Below are positions 18,380 through 25,078 of a stretch of DNA of 58,830 bases, one piece after another. The notes under the pieces were generated by a model that worked only from the letters and a program-made list of their open reading frames with translations, was not told the DNA's origin and did not search any database. Where the stretch lies: the NCBI RefSeq assembly GCF_000513275.1, contig NZ_CBVJ010000131.1:1-58830 (forward strand), written 5' to 3'. The position numbers and the translations under genes are program-made. The DNA is from Paenibacillus gorillae. GTDB taxonomy: Bacteria > Bacillota > Bacilli > Paenibacillales > Paenibacillaceae. Positions within the stretch are counted from its first letter, which is position 1, and each line of letters starts with the position of its first letter.

Positions 18380-19006
18380 TTAAATGCCCAGCAATCCGAA
18401 AAATTCAAATCGCGCTGTTTCGGCCGCTAATTTTTCCAGCGGATAATCGGCAAGCGGATTGTTGTCCGTTCCTTGCCTTTGGAACAGCCATCTAGCGATG
18501 ATACCTTCAATCAAGCTCATAAGCAAAGCTGCTCTCAGCCTGGCATCGATCGTCTCCGGCAGCATGCCAAGTTCAATGGCCCGCTCGATATTGCGGAGAA
18601 ATGCCTGCTCCATCGCTGCGCTGGTATCAGCAATTTCTTGGCGCACCGTTTCGCTGAATGCCGTCCCGTCAAGCAGCATGCCCATCAAATAACGATTGCT
18701 CTGCGCAAACCGGAATAACTCGGCAAGCAACGCCTCTGATGCGAGCACCATATCCTGCACGGTACCTGTACCTTTGCGGTAGCCTTGGCCAATGACTTCA
18801 AGCAATTGCTCGCGCCCTTGCTGGACAATCTCGATAGCTATCGCTTCCTTGCTGCTGAAGTACCAGTAGAAGGTTCCTTGCGCAACGCCAAGATCGGCGA
18901 CGATATCGGATATTTTAGTGGAATGGTAGCCGCTCGTTGCAAAACGCACTAAAGCAGCGTCCATCATTTGCTTCTTTCGTTCCGCACTTTGGTTTTTGGG
19001 TGGAAT
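18380..19006 (-). CDS. TetR family transcriptional regulator, probable ATT start
   Basis: The N-terminal helix-turn-helix reads ALVRFATSGYHSTKISDIVADLG, AQGTFYWYFSSKEAI (pieces of the TetR signature), followed by a ligand-binding helical domain of usual size. The first ATG in this frame (18967) would begin inside helix 1 and has no ribosome binding site. Thirteen codons upstream an ATT at 19006 has GGGAGG seven bases before it. From it the protein reads (M)PPKNQSAERKKQMMDAAL, a typical TetR N-terminus, and no ATG, GTG or TTG exists in between before the upstream stop. It heads the amino-acid transporter operon and probably represses itself and the transporter. Confidence 0.85.
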   Translation of the reverse strand: MPPKNQSAERKKQMMDAALVRFATSGYHSTKISDIVADLGVAQGTFYWYFSSKEAIAIEIVQQGREQLLEVIGQGYRKGTGTVQDMVLASEALLAELFRFAQSNRYLMGMLLDGTAFSETVRQEIADTSAAMEQAFLRNIERAIELGMLPETIDARLRAALLMSLIEGIIARWLFQRQGTDNNPLADYPLEKLAAETARFEFFGLLGI

Positions 19007-19029
19007 ACGATCGCCTCCCTTATTCTAAG

Positions 19030-19057
19030 AAAACTGATTGACTCGTCAGTCAGTTTT
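19030..19057. promoter_or_regulatory. 28-bp palindromic operator, probable TetR binding site
   Basis: Half sites AAAACTGA, TGAC and GTCA, TCAGTTTT are arranged as an inverted repeat about the TC at 19043-19044, with one mismatched pair (19038/19049). It lies just downstream of the -10 box and directly before the ribosome binding site of the TetR gene, a position that would block transcription start. Confidence 0.75.
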
Positions 19058-19063
19058 AATTAA

Positions 19064-19092
19064 ATCCTATCGGATAACTACCACATTGTCAA
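19064..19092 (-). promoter_or_regulatory. sigma-A promoter of the tetR-ABC transporter operon
   Basis: Minus strand: consensus -35 TTGACA (19087-19092), 17-base spacer, -10 TAGGAT (19064-19069). The start point would fall at the edge of the palindromic operator. Confidence 0.8.
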
Positions 19093-19121
19093 GCCGGTTA
19101 CTAGGAATTAAACCGGAAATG

Positions 19122-19164
19122 AAAAAAAGCGACCCCGGCGTTAACCCTGACGCCGGGGTCGCTT
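19122..19164 (-). terminator. terminator of the LPXTG adhesin gene
   Basis: Perfect 15-bp stem AAGCGACCCCGGCGT (19127-19141) with ACGCCGGGGTCGCTT (19150-19164), followed on the minus strand by TTTTTTTC. Confidence 0.93.
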
Positions 19165-19183
19165 GCTTGTTATGAGTATCGGC

Positions 19184-22100
19184 TTATGAACGATTGCCGC
19201 GTACTGATTTTCTTCTGAAGAACAGAATGGCTCCTAATGCGATAAGCGCAATACCGAATAATTGCAGGCCCAAGTAGCTGGACTCGCCTGTTTTCGGAAG
19301 CTGATTCACATCTGGCGATCCGTTCAGCCCGCCAAGCGGATTAAGAACATCGATTTCGATCCAGATCTCTTCTTCGTTGCCATCTTCATCTGTAACAATA
19401 ATCGAGAATCTATCTTTTCCTACATAGCCTTTGTCTGGGGTGTACACCCACTTACCATCCAGACCAATCGTTACTTTGCCATGCTCAGGCGGAATGCCTT
19501 GTGTAGGAATGCTGCCGTCTGGAATCTCGATTTCACCCTCAATCGGCGTATCCTTCGGTGTTGTTTCTCTCTCTACCGGAGGCGTAGTCGAAGGTCCATT
19601 GCTTGGCTTCGGTGTTGCACTTGGCTGCGTGCCCGGCGTAGCGCTTGGTGCTGTACTTGGTGTCACGCTTGGCGTAGTGCTTGGACCCGGTGTTGCGCTT
19701 GGCGTTGGACTTGGATCTACGCTAGGCGATGGACTAGGCGAAGCACTTGGACTTGGGCTTGGACTCGGGCTTGGATTAGGCGGGAGAATAATTCTGCTGT
19801 TCGTAACCGTAATTCCTGCTGACGCATGTGAATTAATGGTCACTGTCTTGTTGTTCTCCGCTTCGATAATCCGATAGCCAGCCGGCGCTGCAACTTCTTT
19901 CAGCGTGTACGTTCCATAGAGCAGACCCGAGAAGGTTGCTTTACCGGAGGCGTCGGTTGTCTGCTGCCCAACCTTCACATTCGAGCTGTTATACAATTCG
20001 AACACAGCGCCTTCCAGTTTCTTAGTGGAATCATTAACATCCACTTTCGTAATTTCCAAGCTGCCTTTTGGCTTCGTATTCGTAATCGTGATGTCTTTTG
20101 CTGTTGTTGAGTCAATCGTCACCGTGCTTGTTTGCTGGGAAGCAATAATCTCATAGCCCGCTGGTGCCGAGACTTCTTTCAGCGTATAGGTGCCAAACAA
20201 CAAGCTGCTGAACACCGCTTTACCAGTTGCATCCGTAGTCTGCTGATCAACCTTTACATTCGCGCTGTTGTACAACTCGAATACGGCGCCGGCAAGCTTG
20301 ACGCTATTATCGTCGACATCGACTTTTGTTACAACGAGACTGCCTCTAGACTTGCTGTTTTTCACCGTTACCGTTTTGGCGGCAAGTGTATTGATCGTAA
20401 TGCTTTGGTTGTTTTCCGATGCGATGATGTCATAACCGGCTGGCGCTGCCGTTTCTTTCAGCGTATATGTGCCATATACGAGATCCGAGAAGGTTGCTTT
20501 GCCGTTTGCATCGGTCGTCTGCTGGTCAACTTTCACGTTCGAGCTGTTGTACAGCTCGAATACGGCACCCGAAAGCTTCGTATTGGTGTTATCACCATCC
20601 ACTTTCGTCACTTCCAGGCTGCCTTTGGACTTACTATTTGTTATCGTAACGTCTTTAGCAGCTGCTGCAGTAATCGTTACCGTGCTCGTTTGCTGTGAAG
20701 CATTAATTTCGTAACCTGCAGGTGCAGAAGTTTCTTTCAACGTGTACGTACCGAATTCCAGACCCGAGAAGGTTGCTTTGCCTGTTCCGTTCGTTGTTTG
20801 CTGATCGACTTTCACATTCGAACTGTTGTACAGCTCGAATACAGCACCTTGGAGCTTGACGTTACTGTCGTCAGCATCCACTTTTGTAACGACGAGACTG
20901 CCTTTTGATTTACTGTTTTTCACCGTTACGGCTTTGACTGTCAATGCATTGATCGTGATGCTTTTATTGTTCTCCGATGCAATGATGTCATAGCCGGTTG
21001 GTGCAGTAACTTCTTTTAACGTATACGTACCGTAAGGAAGGTTAGAGAACACTGCTTTGCCCGATACCGTCGTTTGCGTATCAACAAGAGCATTTGAGCT
21101 GTTGTAGAGCTCAAACACAGCGCCGTCGAGCTTCACGTTCGTATTGTCCGTATCGACTTTGGTAACTTCCAGACTGCTTTTCAACTTGGTATTCGTTACA
21201 ATCAGCTCTTGCTCCGTAGTGGAGTTGATCGTAACAGCTTTACTTACCGTATCGATAGCATAACCGCTTGGCGCACCGGTTTCGTTTAATGTGTATTTGC
21301 CATAAAGCAAATTAGTAAACACATATTCTCCTGCTCCGGTCGTTTCACCCGTTACTTTCTGTCCATTGGAGTTTCGGATGAGTTCAAATTTTGCACCATT
21401 CAATTTAGTCGCATTGTTCTCGCTATCCACTTTCACGATCTTAAGCGAGCCGCGATACGTATTGCCTGTACCTTCGCCTCCGGATAAGGAGACTGTTACT
21501 TCAGAAGGATTGCTGATCGATTTCTCGATACCGCCCGAACCAGTGAACTTGACGTTATTCGTCACTTTTTCCCCGTTAGTGGCATCAATCATCGATTCAT
21601 ACTCCAGCCAGTACGGCTTTGTAATCTGGTGTTTAAAGCTAAGCTCGAAAGTCTCGTCGCTGTTGACGGAGCCATCCGTGATTGGTGTGAAGGTAAGTGT
21701 ATACCCATGCTGCGGATCATCAGGGTCTGTAATCAAAGCCCCTCTGGTCACATTACCTTGCGCATCGACAACCGTCTGATAGAGCTTGAACGACTCTTTA
21801 ATCAGCGTCTGTTTTTTGCCAGGCACGTCAATAATTTTGGCATCGTCAACGGTCGATTGACCGCGGTTAATGTCAATTTTCCACTTGATCGTTGCGCCGC
21901 TTTGTTGGCCTGACTTCGCAACGTATTCACCAGCTTGCTTGATCGTTACGGTGCTGTCCAGTTCTTTATTCGCATAACCGTCACCCTTCAGAATCGCCTT
22001 GTTCGGCACGTTCTGATCAATCAGCACACCGCTCATGCTTGTATCGAACGTAATGTAATAAGGCCGATTAATCGGGTTATTGAATGTAACAGTGAGCTCT

Positions 22101-24199
22101 TGATTGCCGTTAGCTAGCGTCACCACATTATGCGTGTAGTCTGTAAACTCGGTGCTGCTTTTCGTCACGCCGCCGTTCGCATTAACGGTTAGCTCAAACA
22201 CTTTTAAAGTATTCAAATCGATCGCTTGCTTATGCTGCAGTTCATCTGCAACGCTGACATTCGACATCGCTTTACTGTTGTAGTTGACACCGATTCCCCA
22301 AGTCAGCGTCTTGGAGACTGCGTTATAAGCCCCTTCTTTATAACCGTTCCATTGCGTTTGGTTATTAGGGGTGAAGGTTTCCGTTACAACTTGATTTTGA
22401 CCATTAGATCCGTCGCTGTTCTCGCTCCAATAGTAAGTTCCTTTGTTGCCAAAGTTGAAATTGGAGTTGGAGAAATAGCTTGTATGGATGAAATCATACT
22501 GCGTCGTATACGTAATTGTGTACGTGCTGTTGCCATCTGGAAGCAGGATCTCAAATCCTTTTTCCGTTGCTTCGTTCAAAGCGTCTAGATAATTGAGTGT
22601 GTAGACAGAGTTTGTAACCGTAGTTCCGTTCTGCTTCACAGTCAGACTGCCTGGAACAAGCTTCAGTCCTGCAGGAAATTCATCTTTAAATTTAGTATTG
22701 TACAGGACGTACTTGTCCTTGTTCAAATGAATGGTCCAATCCACTGTACGAGCTGCATAATTGACATTCCCATGAGTTTTGCTCAAGAAATGCTGTTTAA
22801 TGTCAACATTGACGCCATTCGACTCTTTGCCAATCGAATAAGCTTTATTAGAGATTGTGTCATTGTTGTAAATGTTGCCTGTTGGTTTCGTCTTATATTC
22901 AATAATATAAGCGGAGCTTGACGCAGCATTAATGACAACATTAAATCCGTTTTTATTGGCATTATAATTCGGATGGCTGGATACATTGGTATTCACAGTG
23001 TAATCAGCAGGGTTGTTCAGTTCTGTCCCTTTCGTGCCAGCTACAGGGTTTGCCACCGGATAAACATGAATGGAAGTCAAGTCAATCGAATGCTCTTTGT
23101 CGAACAAGTCAGTCAGTACTGTATTTGCGGCAAGCGGATCTTCGCCAAAATTGTATTTGACCGTCCAGTTGATCTCTTGTGTACTTTCATTGTAGCTTCC
23201 GGACTTATCCAGAAATTTGCCGCGTTGGTTTTGAACAGTAGCTGGAGCTTGGACGTTAAAATTATTGCCGCCAACATTGCCGGTGAACTTGGCTGTGTTC
23301 GTAAAGTTGGCTTTGGTGATATCCGTAATGTCCGTCTCAAATACGAGGCGGTAAGGACGGTTAATATCACCCAGCTCCACTTTCAGCTCTGTAGAAGCTC
23401 CTGCTGGCTCTGTTACCGCGTTAGGAGTAATCAACATCGGATTCGACAATGTGCCGTTCGTATTGATGTCCATTTGGTACACTTTAATAGAACCAGGAAC
23501 ATAAGTAAGCCCCGCAGGTATGTTATCGGTAACTACCCCGGATTTAATATTTTTCAGGTCTGTATTAACATCTACAGTCCAAGTAATTTTGGTAGCATTA
23601 AACGGCTTATCCGCTTGGCCATTCTTATTGATAGGCGTTCCGTTGCTAGGCGCGATCGGAATTGTGATCTCATCGCCAATCGCGAACTTCACTTTTACTT
23701 CCGTCTTCTGCTGCACACTTGTGCTTGTAAATTTACTCCAGAAGCTTAATGTACCGTTCGATGGCGTACCTGCATTAATTTCATCGTTGAACGTCATCGT
23801 GACGGTTTTCGTATTTTTATCCATCTGGAATGTGCCTACCGATGGATCACCGGCTAGATTAGTTACAGGAATGTCGTTGTACATTTCCATTTCATCCGGC
23901 AGCTGGAATACAAAGGTATCGCCGGCTGAGTATGAATGATTTTCTGGAAGCGCCCACTCATAGCTTAATTTGAGCTCTTTTTCAAGCTGTACGCGATATT
24001 CAGTGTTTACGTAATCATCACCCTGATAGACGGACGCGATAACCGTCTGCTCCTGGTCTTTCGGGGTAAGCGTCATTTTCGTCAAGATCGTACCGGGAAT
24101 CGTTCCTGCGGCTTCAACCTTGTTGAAATAACCGTTAAAATTCATGTACTGAAAGATAAGCAGAAAAGCCAGTATCATTGCCACTGATTTTTTTCTCAT
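19184..24199 (-). CDS. giant LPXTG cell-wall adhesin with collagen-binding-like modules and six Cna-B repeats
   Basis: The 1671-residue surface protein has a signal peptide (1-30) and about six N-terminal beta-sandwich modules (40-910). The last five carry a repeating core of the type IPAGLTYVPGSIKVYQ at residues near 223, 363, 503, 645 and 788, a period of about 141. Six Cna-B domains of 93 residues follow (about 913-1470). Each keeps the Lys (TKVD), Glu (TLKE) and Asn (NSK/NTK) that form the internal isopeptide bond. Next come a Pro/Ser/Thr stalk (1470-1540), one cadherin-like domain (GKWVYTPDKGYVGKDRFS), LPKTGE, a membrane helix and an RRKSVRGNRS tail. Sortase A would anchor it to peptidoglycan. 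GGAGG is nine bases before the ATG. No sortase gene lies in the window. Ligand unknown. Confidence 0.93.
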   Translation of the reverse strand: MRKKSVAMILAFLLIFQYMNFNGYFNKVEAAGTIPGTILTKMTLTPKDQEQTVIASVYQGDDYVNTEYRVQLEKELKLSYEWALPENHSYSAGDTFVFQLPDEMEMYNDIPVTNLAGDPSVGTFQMDKNTKTVTMTFNDEINAGTPSNGTLSFWSKFTSTSVQQKTEVKVKFAIGDEITIPIAPSNGTPINKNGQADKPFNATKITWTVDVNTDLKNIKSGVVTDNIPAGLTYVPGSIKVYQMDINTNGTLSNPMLITPNAVTEPAGASTELKVELGDINRPYRLVFETDITDITKANFTNTAKFTGNVGGNNFNVQAPATVQNQRGKFLDKSGSYNESTQEINWTVKYNFGEDPLAANTVLTDLFDKEHSIDLTSIHVYPVANPVAGTKGTELNNPADYTVNTNVSSHPNYNANKNGFNVVINAASSSAYIIEYKTKPTGNIYNNDTISNKAYSIGKESNGVNVDIKQHFLSKTHGNVNYAARTVDWTIHLNKDKYVLYNTKFKDEFPAGLKLVPGSLTVKQNGTTVTNSVYTLNYLDALNEATEKGFEILLPDGNSTYTITYTTQYDFIHTSYFSNSNFNFGNKGTYYWSENSDGSNGQNQVVTETFTPNNQTQWNGYKEGAYNAVSKTLTWGIGVNYNSKAMSNVSVADELQHKQAIDLNTLKVFELTVNANGGVTKSSTEFTDYTHNVVTLANGNQELTVTFNNPINRPYYITFDTSMSGVLIDQNVPNKAILKGDGYANKELDSTVTIKQAGEYVAKSGQQSGATIKWKIDINRGQSTVDDAKIIDVPGKKQTLIKESFKLYQTVVDAQGNVTRGALITDPDDPQHGYTLTFTPITDGSVNSDETFELSFKHQITKPYWLEYESMIDATNGEKVTNNVKFTGSGGIEKSISNPSEVTVSLSGGEGTGNTYRGSLKIVKVDSENNATKLNGAKFELIRNSNGQKVTGETTGAGEYVFTNLLYGKYTLNETGAPSGYAIDTVSKAVTINSTTEQELIVTNTKLKSSLEVTKVDTDNTNVKLDGAVFELYNSSNALVDTQTTVSGKAVFSNLPYGTYTLKEVTAPTGYDIIASENNKSITINALTVKAVTVKNSKSKGSLVVTKVDADDSNVKLQGAVFELYNSSNVKVDQQTTNGTGKATFSGLEFGTYTLKETSAPAGYEINASQQTSTVTITAAAAKDVTITNSKSKGSLEVTKVDGDNTNTKLSGAVFELYNSSNVKVDQQTTDANGKATFSDLVYGTYTLKETAAPAGYDIIASENNQSITINTLAAKTVTVKNSKSRGSLVVTKVDVDDNSVKLAGAVFELYNSANVKVDQQTTDATGKAVFSSLLFGTYTLKEVSAPAGYEIIASQQTSTVTIDSTTAKDITITNTKPKGSLEITKVDVNDSTKKLEGAVFELYNSSNVKVGQQTTDASGKATFSGLLYGTYTLKEVAAPAGYRIIEAENNKTVTINSHASAGITVTNSRIILPPNPSPSPSPSPSASPSPSPSVDPSPTPSATPGPSTTPSVTPSTAPSATPGTQPSATPKPSNGPSTTPPVERETTPKDTPIEGEIEIPDGSIPTQGIPPEHGKVTIGLDGKWVYTPDKGYVGKDRFSIIVTDEDGNEEEIWIEIDVLNPLGGLNGSPDVNQLPKTGESSYLGLQLFGIALIALGAILFFRRKSVRGNRS
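19795..21460 (-). repeat. six tandem 279-bp coding repeats (Cna-B domains)
   Basis: The repeats begin near 21455, 21185, 20905, 20630, 20350 and 20070 on the minus strand. Repeats 3 and 5 share one ending (ASQQTSTVTI) and repeats 2, 4 and partly 6 another (SENNKSITIN), so the array looks like duplication of a two-domain unit of about 558 bp. Confidence 0.85.
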
Positions 24200-24476
24200 T
24201 GCTTTGAACCTCCAACTTGATGAATGAAATAATGAATAAATGTTACTTCACATTCCCTCCTTTTCCGTTTATGACAATCAGCCTGCATTCAGTTACATTC
24301 ATGCTATGTAGGTAGGGCGGCTTGTCGTTTTTTAGCAGAAAAATAGATATGCACTGTACATTATGTCTCATAGCACTATACATAATCTGAACAATGTCGA
24401 ACTACCTAAATGAACGCACAAAAAAAGCCTGCTCCGGGAGCAGACTTTACTTTTGATAAGTATTTGGCTAGCTAGT
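24200..24476. other. intergenic leader of adhesin gene
   Basis: A 277-base gap holds the 5' region of the adhesin. A second good ribosome-binding-like AAAGGAGGG near 24255-24265 precedes no usable frame. I cannot point to a convincing sigma-A promoter, and no known riboswitch pattern is visible. Confidence 0.4.
24419..24447 (-). terminator. terminator of small membrane protein gene
   Basis: Stem AAGTCTGCTCC / GGAGCAGGCTT (one wobble) on the minus strand followed by TTTTTTTG. Confidence 0.85.
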
Positions 24477-24692
24477 TTACGCCATCCATACTTTAAAGAT
24501 CATAATGTAATCTATGTACAGGAAAAGCGCTAACGAGACAGCTGTGAATCCGATTGCAAAAACGTTCTTCTTCGGTTTCGTCATCACCAGTCGTACGAAT
24601 CCGATCCCAATCAGAATGGTAAATGCAAGCATAAACCAGTCAAAATGGTTGATGTTGCTGGTTGCTTTTGCTGCTTCTTCTGCCAAAAACAT
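24477..24692 (-). CDS. small two-helix membrane protein (possibly DUF2759-like)
   Basis: The 71-residue protein has two predicted membrane helices (about 18-36 and 45-66) joined by a basic loop (VMTKPKKN). The gene is real: AAGGAGGG stands seven bases before the ATG, a TTGCAT-17-TAACAT promoter lies upstream and a strong terminator follows. The pattern of helix, KPKKN, GF and a second helix recalls the short DUF2759 proteins of Bacillales, but I hold this only as a possibility. Function unknown. Confidence 0.75.
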   Translation of the reverse strand: MFLAEEAAKATSNINHFDWFMLAFTILIGIGFVRLVMTKPKKNVFAIGFTAVSLALFLYIDYIMIFKVWMA

Positions 24693-24734
24693 CGGGTACC
24701 CTCCTTTTATTCACACGTAGCCTATATTAATTCT

Positions 24735-24763
24735 ATGTTATCTTCTGACGCGCTCCGATGCAA
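24735..24763 (-). promoter_or_regulatory. sigma-A promoter of small membrane protein gene
   Basis: Minus strand: -35 TTGCAT (24758-24763), 17-base spacer, -10 TAACAT (24735-24740), about 43 bases before the start codon. Confidence 0.65.
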
Positions 24764-24787
24764 GTCCGAACTGAATTTCGTAACAAC

Positions 24788-24904
24788 TTTGTCACCATTT
24801 TTTTTCATTTCCTTATTTTTGTCACCTGTTTTCTCATTTCCTTATCTTTGTCACCTGTTTTCTCGTTTCCTTATCTTTGTCACCTGTTTTCGCGTTTCCT
24901 TATT
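24788..24904. repeat. four tandem 29-bp repeats, intergenic
   Basis: Units begin TTTGTCACC at 24788, 24818, 24847 and 24876. Units 2-4 are exactly 29 bases (TTTGTCACCTGTTTTC, then YCRTTTCCTTATC) and differ at only three positions; unit 1 is 30 bases and more diverged. The rest of the 386-base gap (24693-25078) holds the promoter of the small membrane protein and the uvrA terminator. No spacers separate the repeats. Confidence 0.85.
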
Positions 24905-25024
24905 AATGGAGCAATTTTTTGCACGAAGTTCTGTAAACTGCCGCAGCGAGCATTCCTCTAACAATAAAATGTCCATCTCTTCCATTGTTTATTACCACCT
25001 TTTCCATACCATCAATTCCTGACG

Positions 25025-25063
25025 CAAAAAAACCGTTCGGATGAGCATACTCATTCGAACGGT
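25025..25063 (-). terminator. terminator of uvrBA
   Basis: Stem of about 14 bp (AACCGTTCGGATGAG 25031-25045 with CTCATTCGAACGGT 25050-25063, one wobble) followed on the minus strand by TTTTTTTGCG. Confidence 0.92.
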
Positions 25064-25078
25064 CTTCGTTTCCATCTA

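Noticed and set aside
24200..24476. c-di-GMP riboswitch before the adhesin gene
   Set aside because: Adhesins are often under such control, but the conserved core and paired elements are not visible in this leader.
24788..24904. Possible CRISPR array
   Set aside because: The 29-bp units are directly joined with no spacers, and no cas genes lie nearby.
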